Assembly: GCA_009801085.1 (NCBI GenBank)
Contig: VNWV01000009.1
Span: 1,354,501 to 1,418,500, forward strand
Direction: 5' to 3'
Length of the DNA stretch: 64,000 nt
From: Lasiodiplodia sp. COLG20
Lineage: Eukaryota > Ascomycota > Dothideomycetes > Botryosphaeriales > Botryosphaeriaceae
In this document: positions 44,833 to 55,029 of the stretch, piece by piece
Layout of the letters: each line of letters starts with the position of its first letter
Position numbering within the stretch: position 1 is the stretch's first letter
Program-made: the position numbers and the translations under genes
The notes under the pieces: model-generated
Told to the model about the DNA's origin: nothing
Databases searched by the model: none
Seen by the model: the letters and a program-made list of their open reading frames with translations, nothing else

Positions 44833-46527
44833 TCAGTCGGCTGCAAAGGCGTGCTCCTCAGCCCCCAACACTCTACCCTCTGTCTTACCACCGTACGCGC
44901 CACCATCCAGAATCCACTGCTCATTGTCATCGTTGTCATCCTGCACTCTCCTCCACAACGTCTTCTTCTCCCTCTCCCTCCCTTTGCCCTTATCACCACC
45001 CTCGTCCTCGTCCACCTTGGCGATCGGCCGTATTAGCGCACCGAGTAACGGATTCTTGCTGAAAGCCCCACCACCCCTCGTCCTATCCGGGGGCGGTGGT
45101 CGATGCAGCGGCCCCTCATCCCCCACCTCCTCGACATCCGCATCGCTGACGGGGCTCTCGGGCCTCTCGACGGCGGCCATCTTCCTGACGATCTTGCCGC
45201 CGGCCAGGTCGATGGAGGCGACGACGCGCCTCTTCTCGTACTCTGGCTGGGCGGCCCACTCCTGCTCGCGCAGGATCTTCTGCTGGCGCTTGAGCTGCAG
45301 CGCGCGCTCCTGCGGCGACGCCCACATGTTGGTGCCGGACGTGGGCGTGTCGAAGTCGGCGGCCTCGTCGAAGATGCGGGTACGCTTGGCGTTATTGGCC
45401 TGGAAGGACAGCAGCTTGTCGCGGTGCGCCTGGGCGGCCTTGAGCTTCTCCGTCTCCGAGTCCGACGTGGCCGGGGACGGCGACAGGGTCGGGCTCGTGG
45501 TGTGCGAGGACAGGAAGGCGGCGCCGGTCATGTGGCGCGGCTTGCTGGCGGCGACTTCGGCGCGCTTGTGGGCGGCGTTGTTGGCCTCCATGCGCTCGCG
45601 GCCGCGCTCCTCACGCAGAATGCGCACCATGGACTGGATGTCGGCCTGTGACAGCAACGGCTTCTCGCAGAAGGTGCACGGGCCCAGACCTTCCTTGACG
45701 CAGATGATCTTGCCGCAGTTGAGGCAGTTGGGCGCGGCCTCCAGCAGCGGGTGGCGCGTGGCCATGCAGGTGCATCGCCGCTTCGCGTTCTCCTCGGGCG
45801 TCGTGGCTGAGAGTGACGGGTTCGTCTGCACCTCAAGGGCGCGGATGGCCGAGTCTAGGTCGTTGAGCACCGAGGACTGGCCATGACCGGGGGTGCCGCC
45901 AGTGATTTGGACCTTGGCTTTCGCTTTACTGGGGGCGGGCGAGGCGGTGCGGGAGGCATTGCGGGAAGCGTTGCGGGAGGCGTTCTTGGAGGAAGATAGG
46001 GAGTCGGAGATCAGAGGACCAGCTGCTGAAGGGGGCGGCTTGACGCGCGGGTTTGTCGAGGTCGATGTATTTTGGGGAGTAGGTTGCTGTTTTGCGTCGG
46101 GCTTCTCTTGCAGATTGAATGCGCTGTGGGCGGCTTCCCTGTTGTCTTTGCGCGGCTTGGATTTCCCAGACATATAGTCCTCTTCATCCCGCTTCATGTA
46201 AGCGCCGGCGACACTGCTGGAACTTTCAACCTGGCGGGCGGGCAGCTGGTGGATGTTCTTCTTCTTTTTCTGGCCTCCCCTCTTGGCTTTGGGTACTTCT
46301 GAGGGGCCATTATTTGCTGTAGGCGCGGGGCTGCGGCGAGAGTTGAAATTGGTAATGAATTCCAAAGCTTGTGGCGAGTCTCCCAAAAGGTTCTTGAGGT
46401 GGTCTGCAGCTGCATCGGGCGATTGCGATTCGCTGTACGTGATGATCTGCTTGAGAGATTCCTCGTCCAAAGGGAGCAAGCGCTCCAGCTGAGGCAACGC
46501 CCAGGTGACCAGGGTAGCGTCGGGCAT
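44833..46527 (-). CDS. TRIP4/ASC-1-type zinc-finger protein (RQT/ASC complex), 564 aa
   Basis: Homologue of activating signal cointegrator 1 (TRIP4; yeast Rqt4), a subunit of the complex that splits collided ribosomes in ribosome quality control. Single exon. The start MPDATLVTWALPQLERLLPL gives an N-terminal helical, CUE-like region (residues 1-65) ending LLGDSPQALEFITNFNSRR. A basic Gly/Lys patch (KAKRGGQKKKKN) and a long disordered part with NASR repeats follow. The C2HC5 zinc finger spans about residues 255-297: CTCMATRHPLLEAAPNC, NCGKIICVKEGLGPC, CEKPLL. After it, REERGRERMEANNAAHKRAE is a probable long helix. The C-terminal ASCH domain of animal TRIP4 is not visible, as usual in fungi. 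ATG 46545 lies six codons upstream. The gene is divergent from the cyclophilin gene, with 280 bp between starts. Confidence 0.87.
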   Translation of the reverse strand: MPDATLVTWALPQLERLLPLDEESLKQIITYSESQSPDAAADHLKNLLGDSPQALEFITNFNSRRSPAPTANNGPSEVPKAKRGGQKKKKNIHQLPARQVESSSSVAGAYMKRDEEDYMSGKSKPRKDNREAAHSAFNLQEKPDAKQQPTPQNTSTSTNPRVKPPPSAAGPLISDSLSSSKNASRNASRNASRTASPAPSKAKAKVQITGGTPGHGQSSVLNDLDSAIRALEVQTNPSLSATTPEENAKRRCTCMATRHPLLEAAPNCLNCGKIICVKEGLGPCTFCEKPLLSQADIQSMVRILREERGRERMEANNAAHKRAEVAASKPRHMTGAAFLSSHTTSPTLSPSPATSDSETEKLKAAQAHRDKLLSFQANNAKRTRIFDEAADFDTPTSGTNMWASPQERALQLKRQQKILREQEWAAQPEYEKRRVVASIDLAGGKIVRKMAAVERPESPVSDADVEEVGDEGPLHRPPPPDRTRGGGAFSKNPLLGALIRPIAKVDEDEGGDKGKGREREKKTLWRRVQDDNDDNEQWILDGGAYGGKTEGRVLGAEEHAFAAD

Positions 46528-46807
46528 CTGTGGCGTGTTCTGCACGTTATCGAACAGTCTTCGGTCAGGTTATCTGAGACAGATCTGCGGTCTTGTTGCA
46601 GATTGCAGTTTTGTCGAGGCTCAGAATAGTCTACGAAGTAAGACCCGGGGTTGTTGGTGTCGGAGGCAGCAGGCGAGCGATGACGCGAATGGCGGTTGAA
46701 CTGCGGCACGGTGCCTGGCCCTGCGCCTGAAGCTTCTCTCCACCCACCCTCACCACCAACCACGCGCAAGCAGTCAATTCCCCGGTCTTACAAGCACCTT
46801 TCTTAAC
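46528..46807. promoter_or_regulatory. Divergent promoter, TRIP4-like / cyclophilin
   Basis: Only 280 bp lie between the two start codons, so both promoters and leaders share this DNA. A CA/CT-rich tract just before the cyclophilin ATG resembles fungal leader sequence. No TATA box is clear. Confidence 0.5.
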
Positions 46808-47348
46808 ATGGCTACTGACGTCGCGCTCGAGACCTCGATGGTGAGCATTTCCTACCGCAGTGACTCATAAGCTGCCGCTAACGCAATTCCAGGGCAACAT
46901 CGTCGTCGAGCTCTACAACGACCATGCCCCGCGTACCTGCAAGAACTTCGCTACCCTTGCCCAGCGCGGATACTACAACAATGTCATCTTCCACCGCATC
47001 ATCCCCAACTTCATGGTCCAGACCGGCGACCCCACCGGTACCGGTCGCGGAGGCCAGTCCATCTACGGCGAAAAATTCGAAGACGAGATCTCGGCTTCTC
47101 TCAAGCATACCGGCGCGGGCATCCTGAGCATGGCCAACAGTGGGCCCAACACCAATGGCAGCCAGTTTTTTATCACCCTGGCACCCACACCCTGGCTCGA
47201 TGGGAAGCACACTATTTTCGGTCGCGTCAAGAGCGGTCTGCGTATCGTCCAGCGCATGGGTCTTGTCAAGACCAACAAGGAGGACAGGCCTGATGAGGAA
47301 GTGAAGATAGTGAGGGCTAGGATTCTCGAGAAGGATGAGGAGGTGTGA
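46808..47348 (+). CDS. PPIL1-type cyclophilin (peptidyl-prolyl isomerase), 162 aa
   Basis: Single-domain cyclophilin that catalyses cis-trans isomerisation of X-Pro bonds. The short form starting [20 protein letters not shown] matches the PPIL1/Cyp1 class found in the spliceosome. A 33-nt first exon (46808-46840) and 46893-47348 join as [12 protein letters not shown]. Active-site residues are present: the Arg/Phe/Met/Gln set in [41 protein letters not shown], and [12 protein letters not shown], where Trp marks cyclosporin-binding types. Length is typical (about 160). Spliceosomal role is inferred from class, not from sequence here. Confidence 0.94.
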
Positions 47349-49101
47349 AGACATCTACCTGACCTTCTCACACTCACCACAGGCGTGGAATGTTGGAGAT
47401 TGGCGGTGATGGGCGGAGATGAAGCAGATGCTGTAGGTCCCTCAGCATATCCTGGTCCATTATTACGTTGAGTCCTGTCCACCCGTGACAGGATCAATGG
47501 TGACTCCCGGCTCGGGTACCACGGCCGGAAACTGCGGACGTATTGTGTTCGCCATATGATATCGATTTTGGGTCACACGTGGCCCTGCAGCTGCGGGGCT
47601 GAGGCGAGTCGCCCGGGCAGATCCATTCAATCAGCTTCTTCCAGTTAGTACTAATGACGGCGGGCGCTAACACATGAGCCTGTATGGCTGGACCAATTCT
47701 GGGCCTTTGGAAGCGCCCTCGATATCTCGATAACATGTCAAAATTCAGCCCGGGCACAAGATGAACTCCAGCCGCACTCCCGATAGGATCATCGGCGAAT
47801 AGAGTTTGAGTCTACGTTCCGTGTAGACCATTTACCTCCTTTCAACATGGCTTCTCACACCTGCTGAATTAGACTGGACCTGACGTCGCCTTTGACTGTT
47901 CTGGGACTATCTTGAGTCTTGGGTCGTCTGAACCAGCCCACACATGTATTTGTGAATGGCGCGCAACGACCAGGAAAGATGGGATCCTCGCCCTCATCGT
48001 GACCTGTATAGAACCATGAATGCGTCGAGCCTGTCTCAGCTGGGAAATCCGACTCTTCTTAAACAAATTGAATGGTATTTCGCGCCTGTTGGGGACAGAT
48101 GCCATGTTTTATTCGTTCCGTTGATCCCTGTCTCTTCCTGACGAAACAGGTACCATCCTATGAAGTCAAGATACCGGGTTTTAATACGTCAGAAGTTAGC
48201 GCCAGGCACGGTCTTAACTTAGGTTGTTTCGCGCTCTGCACACTAGCAATGTGATTGCGAGGAGCCGCCGGCTTGCTGGGCCTCCTGAATGGTCGCATGG
48301 AATGATTGCGGCGCTAAAGTTGGGCGAGCACAACTGGGAGAGTAACATCAGATCATCGACTGTTCGGCTACACCGTGGTTCCTGCCGCAGTGCTCGGCTT
48401 TTTTTATCCTCTCTTCTTCGAGTCCTTTCATAATTTTCGGGAATCGTTCGAGAAATGTTTGTTGTGGGAAACGTGTTTCCGCGCATGAATTCGCAGAAGC
48501 TTGGTGTTGCTTGGAACTGTACGTACAGCTCCTCCACCTTGCTCGGCGACTTGCAAGATGATCTACTCTCTCAAACAGGTCCCCACAAAAAAGCCTGCAC
48601 TTGGGGACTTCGTGGCGATGTTTGTGAATGATGCTGCATACTTGCTTCAGTTGCTTACGGAGCAAGCACGCGGACGGGAAAGATCTTCTGCAACCCACTT
48701 TGGGACCTATACCTGCTTGCTTGAGTGCAGGCTCGAGCTCCCGTAGATCAGCCGCGACGTTTATCAAACCAGGGGGGTCTCGCTACCCAGCCTCGGAGGA
48801 GTCATGACGAGGTGGACGTTTGTGGGTTGGCGTTTCATCGAGCGCCAGCTGAAACTATGCAAGCATCAGCGACACAACACGCGAGAGAGCCTCCGTTCGA
48901 CCACGACGTCTCGCCTCCGAGCTAGCGAGACCCGGTTGATCGTCCGAATCTATGTAATATGCGCAGCAGCCAAGTCAATGACGAACTTGGCCCTCACACC
49001 CTGGATCGTTCAGCCGACCGCTCGGGTACTTTTGTGCTGGTCACCAAAGTATCGCTGGGCATATTTTTTGTATCTCATGTATTCGTTTACACCTTTGTTT
49101 A
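47349..49101. other. Gene-free interval (1.75 kb) before the giant repeat protein
   Basis: No open frame has protein character; the longest (48348-48767, minus) is Arg/Cys-rich and domain-free. The right end should contain the promoter of the gene at 49102. No repeat or transposon ends were noticed. Confidence 0.45.
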
Positions 49102-52100
49102 ATGATGTCTTCTAAGGCACATGATCCTGCTCGGGGACCAGTTGCACTGGTCAACTCTCCCCAGTACCAACGGCACATATCGTTGAAGACATTTCTCGTT
49201 GGTCTTGGAGCCTTGGTCACTACCTTTTTCATTCTGGGTGGTCCAAGGATTCTCTACAAGCCAAAAAGTCGATTCGATCTCATCATCGAGGAGATTTCCC
49301 CCTCTGTCACCCGAGCGGACCTAAAAGAGGCGACCGATGCCGTCAATGAAATTCTCAACCAACTCATGGCTGAGCTTAAGGCTCACCCTTCCGGAATGTC
49401 GACATATCCGTTAAGGAGACCGAAAGAGGAGTGCAGGCCGGCGAAGAGACAGTTACTCCCCGATCTCTTTGCTGGTCTCTTTGGTGACGATAACAAGGAG
49501 GGCGATGGTGAAGGAAATGCAACCGACGGAGCAGCAACAGAGACTGATAATGACAGCAACAGCGGGAGCAGTCTCCTCAGCGGACTTTTTGGAGGCGGAC
49601 AAGGAGAAGATGGTGGTACTATCTCTACACTGGCTAAGCCTCTTGTCAACGCGCTGGGGAACATGGTTGCTGAAGGAGTGTCGGGAAACGGGCCTCTTGG
49701 AGGAATCCTGGGTGGCATCACGACTGCTCTTGCTTCAGGTGCCAACGCTCTCGGGGCCGGTGTGGGTGAGGGTGCTATCAAAGGCCTCAAGCTCGAGAAC
49801 ATGACGAAAATCCAAACAGTGAGCAATGCTCAAAGTTCTGGGATATCAAGTATCGCTAGGAACCTGGGCGAAGGGGCATCGGAAGCCATCTTCTCCAACC
49901 TTGACCTCGACAAATTGACACCATCATCAGAAACGCTTGCGCTGGCGGCGAGTGCTCTCGGAAGCGGTCTCGGAAACGGCAGTGCATCTGGCCTCAAGCT
50001 CTCGCAGAACATCTCTGGCCCTGATTCCACCCAGACGGGCATTGCTGGATTGGCGGGCAATCTCGGGTTCGGCTTGACCGACGGACTCTTCAGTAACATC
50101 GACACCACATCACTCATGGATAGCTCGGTCAATCAGGGGTTCATGAGGACTTTGGCGCAGATCCCTGGTCCGGCAGGAAGAGGTCTCGGCAAAGGCTTTG
50201 CGATTGGCCTGAAGCTTGTAAATTCCAGCTCCGACTCGATAGATTCCAGCAACGACACTTTCGATGTCAGCGCGGCCAGCGAGTCCTTCACACGTGAGCT
50301 AGCCTCCTCGTTCCTGGGCAATACCAACCTCCAGCAAGTCGACCAGCAGCAGCTCCTTGAAACTGTTGCACAGGTAGCCCCAGCTATTGGTCAAGGTCTG
50401 GGCAGAGGTGCAGCTGCAGGCTTGAAGCAATGCTGTGCTTCTAACGCCTCGTCTTCTCCCCCTTCATCATCTTCTACTGCCCCTGCCGACGGATCTGGCA
50501 CCAAACGCCAGGTTGAGTTACAACCATCAGCATCCGAATCATTGGATCTCCAAGGGATTGCTGGGAACTTCTCCCAGAATCTCGCTCAAAGCTTCATCGG
50601 GAATGTTGATGTATCACAAATTGGTGGAGCTGAAGCCCAAAAGCAGCTTCTCGAGACACTCAGTCAGGCTGCGCCGTTCGCTGGTTCTGGGATCGGCCAA
50701 GGTGCTGCGGAGGGGCTTGGACTTGCTGGCACCGCATCTGCAAGCAGCAAGAGAACCACAAAAAGACAGGATTCTGGACAGGAAGATGACGATTCGAGTG
50801 TCGGTGATATCGCCCAAGGATTCACACGCTCGCTGTCATCCTCTTTCTTTTCCAATGCCAACTTCAGTGCCCTAGCGTCGAAGGCAGTTGGTCAAGGCTC
50901 TGACATGATCGGATCAGCCGTGCAAGGATTGGCTCAAGGTCTTGGAGGTGGGGCTGCTACTGGACTTGGTCTCCAGAAAGATGTACAAGAGCCTATTGAC
51001 AGCGAGGACATTGGCTCAGTCCTCAAGGGATTCAGTCGCTCTTTGACGACGAGCTTCCTCGCCAACGGCACACTACAAAATATCCAGGACAAAGTTGGCA
51101 GCTTTGGCTCTTTTCCTGTTATCCCTGCGGTCCAGGGTCTTGCTAAAGGCTTTGGTAACGGTGCCGCTTCCGCATTGGGTCTGCAGGAAGCTGCTGTCTT
51201 AGACCCCAGCGCAACAGATATCCCCACTGTGGCTCAGGGGTTCTCGGAGTCGCTTACCGAGAGCTTCCTCTCCAACGGCACTACACAGAAACTCACATCT
51301 CCGCTTGGAGATCAGGGCTCAAAAATGCTTGGGTCCATTGCTGAAGGCCTTGGAAAGGGGTTTGGTAGCGGAGCGGCCGAGTCTCTTGGCCTCCAGTCTG
51401 CCGCTGCTGAATCAAACGCTTCCGATGCTCCCGCAATAGCGCAAGGGTTCAGTAGAGCTCTGACTACCAGCTTTTTCGCCAACGGTACGCTCGATAAGAT
51501 CACACAGCAAGCCATGGACGCTGGAGGCGGACTGACCGACAACATCGACTTCTCTAAAGTCGCCGAAGGTCTTGGTATCGGTCTCATAGATGGCGGGAGC
51601 ATGGTCATCTTCATGCAGACGGGCGCTGGTGATGCTAGCTTGACCGAAGATTCACAACAGTTCAACGACACCGTCGGTGGCGCCGCCACCGGCTTCGGAC
51701 GCGGCCTATCCAGCGAAGCTGTCAAAGCCATCTTCATAGCCCTAGGGAACGAGGACGTGGCCAGCAACCTCGCCGGCACACTTGGCGCCGGCACCGACCT
51801 CGTCAATACCCCTTCCGCCGCCTCTCCCTCAGCCTCTCCACTGACGAGCAAACGCTCCGTCGTCGCCATATCCTCCACAGCCGTCAAGAAGCGCCAAGCG
51901 CCGCAGCAGCAGCTCAACACCACCTCCATCGCCACCGCCCTCGCCCAGACCCTCAACTTCACCACCGTCAACGCCCTCCTCCAAGACGGCGCCTCCGCCC
52001 TCGGTTGCACCGGCGTCGGCGGCCTCATCCAAGTCGGCCTAGGGCTGCAGCAAAACCTCCTCTCCGGCCGCACCCCCAACCTCCCCCAAAACTCCTCCCT

Positions 52101-52917
52101 ACTCTCCAACCTCCCCAACCAAACCATCAACATCACCTCCCCCTCCTCCGACTTCCTCTTCCAACTCAACCTCCACACCCTCTCCCTCACCGTCAACGGC
52201 CTCCCCATCATCACACTCGCCGCGCTCCTCGCAGCCCACGTCTTCGCCGTCGCCGTCGCATTCTACCTGCTGCTCCCCGCCGCCCTCGCCCTCGACGCCG
52301 CGCGCGCCGTCGCCGTCCTCCTGCGCCGGCCCGACCGCCTGCGCTTCGCAGACCGCACCGTCACCGTACTGCAGACGCTCGTCGTGCCCGCCTTCGCCGC
52401 CGCCGGCGCCGCGCTGGGTGCGGTCGCAGTGGGCAGCGCAGCGCATGGACGCACGCCGCATCAGGTTGTGGGGTGGGTCACGATGGGCGCGGCGGTGATG
52501 GCGGGGGGACTGCACTTCGCCGCTGGCAGAGCTAAAGAGGGGAGCGAGGAAGAGAAGAAGAGGAAGAGGCTGCTTGGTCGTGCGAGCGCGGTCGCGGCGC
52601 AGCTGGTGCTCGCGCTCGCGCAGGTCGAGCTCGTGCTTGGGTTCCAGGATCTGAACGAGATCAGCTTCTGCGCGACGCAGGGCGTGCCGCTGCCGTTGGC
52701 GGTGGCGGCGGGCGGCGTGTTGACGGGGGTGGTGTTTGTGAGCGTTGGGGCGGTGGGGATGAGGGTCGTGGCGGGGAGGTGGGAGAGGGGGAGGGGGAGG
52801 GGGGGGGGGAGGGGGAGAGAGAATGCGGCGGAGAGAGAGGAGGGGGAGGAGAGGGAAAGAGAGGAGAAGGAGGAGGAGGGGGAGCGGCCGCCGCTTGTGT
52901 CGAGGTTTAGTAATTGA
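49102..52917 (+). CDS. Giant Gly-rich repeat protein with b561-like membrane region, 1271 aa
   Basis: Unrecognised single-exon gene. Residues 30-50 (TFLVGLGALVTTFFILGGPRI) form an N-terminal membrane anchor. Residues about 190-870 contain roughly eight degenerate units of 60-90 residues. Each combines a block like IAQGFSRALTTSFFANGTL, often with an NxS/T sequon, and a block like GLGKGFGSGAAESLGLQ. Dibasic sites follow Ser/Thr/Pro-rich linkers: KR at 115-116, 468-469, 554-555, 917-918 and 930-931, four followed by Gln. After residue 1034 come four to five membrane helices with His at 1046, 1115, 1120 and 1138; the order resembles cytochrome b561 domains, with some ligands apparently replaced. 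The tail is acidic/Arg-rich low complexity. Surface or wall location with luminal repeats is inferred. ATG 49105 is an equally possible start. Confidence 0.8.
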   Translation: MMSSKAHDPARGPVALVNSPQYQRHISLKTFLVGLGALVTTFFILGGPRILYKPKSRFDLIIEEISPSVTRADLKEATDAVNEILNQLMAELKAHPSGMSTYPLRRPKEECRPAKRQLLPDLFAGLFGDDNKEGDGEGNATDGAATETDNDSNSGSSLLSGLFGGGQGEDGGTISTLAKPLVNALGNMVAEGVSGNGPLGGILGGITTALASGANALGAGVGEGAIKGLKLENMTKIQTVSNAQSSGISSIARNLGEGASEAIFSNLDLDKLTPSSETLALAASALGSGLGNGSASGLKLSQNISGPDSTQTGIAGLAGNLGFGLTDGLFSNIDTTSLMDSSVNQGFMRTLAQIPGPAGRGLGKGFAIGLKLVNSSSDSIDSSNDTFDVSAASESFTRELASSFLGNTNLQQVDQQQLLETVAQVAPAIGQGLGRGAAAGLKQCCASNASSSPPSSSSTAPADGSGTKRQVELQPSASESLDLQGIAGNFSQNLAQSFIGNVDVSQIGGAEAQKQLLETLSQAAPFAGSGIGQGAAEGLGLAGTASASSKRTTKRQDSGQEDDDSSVGDIAQGFTRSLSSSFFSNANFSALASKAVGQGSDMIGSAVQGLAQGLGGGAATGLGLQKDVQEPIDSEDIGSVLKGFSRSLTTSFLANGTLQNIQDKVGSFGSFPVIPAVQGLAKGFGNGAASALGLQEAAVLDPSATDIPTVAQGFSESLTESFLSNGTTQKLTSPLGDQGSKMLGSIAEGLGKGFGSGAAESLGLQSAAAESNASDAPAIAQGFSRALTTSFFANGTLDKITQQAMDAGGGLTDNIDFSKVAEGLGIGLIDGGSMVIFMQTGAGDASLTEDSQQFNDTVGGAATGFGRGLSSEAVKAIFIALGNEDVASNLAGTLGAGTDLVNTPSAASPSASPLTSKRSVVAISSTAVKKRQAPQQQLNTTSIATALAQTLNFTTVNALLQDGASALGCTGVGGLIQVGLGLQQNLLSGRTPNLPQNSSLLSNLPNQTINITSPSSDFLFQLNLHTLSLTVNGLPIITLAALLAAHVFAVAVAFYLLLPAALALDAARAVAVLLRRPDRLRFADRTVTVLQTLVVPAFAAAGAALGAVAVGSAAHGRTPHQVVGWVTMGAAVMAGGLHFAAGRAKEGSEEEKKRKRLLGRASAVAAQLVLALAQVELVLGFQDLNEISFCATQGVPLPLAVAAGGVLTGVVFVSVGAVGMRVVAGRWERGRGRGGGRGRENAAEREEGEEREREEKEEEGERPPLVSRFSN

Positions 52918-53100
52918 GTTTGGGTATGGAGAAGGGATAGACATAGTGAGTAGGACTTTAACGGCTCTGAAATGCGGACTGATATATGACATTTACTAAT
53001 TGAGACAGAAGAATGAAGGATCGTATCGTTGAATTATTGAGATGAAAATGAAAATCGTTAAAGTGGTGAGACAAGGGCGCAAAAGTCCCAGTCAGACTAT

Positions 53101-54559
53101 CTACAGTTGCAGCATGATTTGCAGCTTCTCTGGATCGAAGTCTTCCTTAACGCGCAGGACCTCTTCTAGAATCTCACGGCCCTCCTGCAGTGTCTGACTG
53201 TACTCCAAAGCAGTCACGCCATCACTCTCGGCATCCTTGAGGGTCTGCACGTACTCTGTCATCGTGCACTTCTTCTCATGGATACGCCCCTCCAAACCGT
53301 CCAGCTCCTCGGAAATAGTCTTCACTTCTGCCCTCAGACGCCGGCACTTTTCACTGCCCTGGTTGGCGGCCAGCAGAGCGCGTTCGAGGCCGATTTGGAA
53401 TCCATCAAGCCTGTCTTTGAGGCAAGACGTTTCTGTGATTGTATTTTCAAGCTCGATCGCGCGTTTGTCCCATGATTCTCGTTCACTTGATGCTTGGCTT
53501 TTGGAGGATGGTCAGTATCAAGGCACAAGAGGGTAGAGGATGGCACTCACACTGCAAGCGGGATGAAAACAAATGGCACGATAACAGAAGCCTTGATGAA
53601 TTAGCTCGCAGTCGGCATAGTTCAAGGTAAAAAACTTACAATAGAGAAACCGATAGTTCTCATGGCTGCATCGTGTCTCTCGTTTAGGGCTGTTGTGTGC
53701 TCCTTCTGATGCTGACCAATTTGCTCGCCAAGTGATTGTAGGTGGTCCTTGGCTTCCTTCTGCTTCAACATGGTGTCATCCACGTCGACGGCTATCTTGC
53801 GCTCGGCGGCTTCGATTTCCTCAATCACGCTGTGGAGTTTCGTACGCTGGAAGTCCTTGATGAGTTGACTGGCATTCCCCACAGCATCTTCCATCCTCGA
53901 CCATTGGCTTGTGGCGTCGCTGAGGAGGAATCCGAGGTGGCCAGCTTCTGGGCCGAAATCCTGCCTGTCGACGTAGGCTCCGCCGTCACTTAGCGCCTCC
54001 TGCATCTGCTCGATGCTTTTGAAGGCTGTATTGATTGACTGTGATGCTCCGCTAGATTCCTCCCTGAGTTGATCATGGGTCTGACTTTTTAGTTCCTTTG
54101 CAGCTTGCCTACAGTCCTCGACAAGCTTCTCCAGCGTATCACACGTGACTATCCCATCGGGTGCTTGGATAGTGCTCGTATCTCTACACAGTGGTCTCAG
54201 TGTCAGTGCGTCTCGTAGCAATGCATAGTGAGTCGCATGCACGGAGCTTACATGACGAGCATCCCGTTTCTGTTTGCGACAATGACATCGATATTGAAGG
54301 ATGTATCCTGCCAGGATCCATCCATCTTGCGCAGGCTCGCATGTAGGATCGTCGAGCCATGTTCCACCTTCAGACACACGTTCTTAGCGGACTTTGAGAA
54401 GTCACGTCCTTCGACATGGAACGACCCATCGGCGTTCCCCAGCACGGGGTCGAGCTGCACGAAAGACCGCTTGAAGTGGCCGTCGAATTGCTTGCATTCG
54501 GCGGTCAGCAGGAAGTCCGAAGTGACGGAAACGTCGCGCGATGATTTCGTGAAGGACAT
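53101..54559 (-). CDS. Cyanovirin-N homology protein with coiled coils and membrane segment, 429 aa
   Basis: Residues 1-103 match a CVNH domain, a fungal and fern lectin-like fold that binds mannose glycans: SRDVSVTSDFLLTAECKQFD opens it, and LKVEHGSTILHASLRKMDGS with SFNIDVIVANRNGML closes it. Four exons fit: 54559-54252, 54183-53640, 53591-53551 (41 nt) and 53497-53101; they total 430 codons. After the CVNH domain come long heptad-rich helices (HSVIEEIEAAERKIAVDVDD, KQKEAKDHLQSLGEQIGQHQ). A membrane-like segment spans exons 2-4 (TIGFSIASVIVPFVFIPLAV), followed by a second coiled coil (SERESWDKRAIELENT to the C-terminus). There is no signal peptide. Cys-poor CVNH domains are common in fungi. 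The gene is divergent from the EBP-like gene. Ligand and topology are unknown. Confidence 0.83.
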
Positions 54560-55029
54560 GCTGGATGTCGGTGAGTTGAGGTTGGAGTGGCGAGCATAAG
54601 GCAGCAGGATTCGGGTTAAGACAGGCGCAGCCCGTGGCGCAGGTGGCGTGGGCTGTTCAAGGCGAAACCCCGCGTGACTTTGTGGACCAATGGCACAGCG
54701 GGATCAGCAAGGGTAGACGGGAAAATCAGGGGGCCTGCGTGCCTGCCGGCGGACGCTAAGCCGTCGAATGCAGGGTCCGATACAACACCTTTCTTTGAGC
54801 CGTCACATCGCCGTTTCCAGCAGGAGGCTTGCGCGGAGCCTGCAGATTCGATGCTCTTGCCATGCACTGCAGCTGACTAAGCACACATTCTCTAAGCGAG
54901 AGTCTGAAAATCCTGCTGTGGCTGAATGCGCAAGCCTCCCCTCCCTCTGGTGATCCTACGAGTCTATAATCATCCACCCTTTCCGGACACGCTTGCACGT
55001 GACGAGCCTCCCTTGGCCGCCATTCCATC
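54560..55029. promoter_or_regulatory. Divergent promoter, CVNH protein / EBP-like gene
   Basis: 470 bp between two start codons on opposite strands. The DNA must carry both promoters. Sequence around 54880-55000 is CT-rich just before the EBP-like start. No TATA box is clear. Confidence 0.5.

Noticed and set aside
52099..52992. 297-codon minus-strand frame rich in Pro, His and Arg
   Set aside because: It is antisense to the membrane region and purine-rich tail of the 1271-aa gene and is low complexity.
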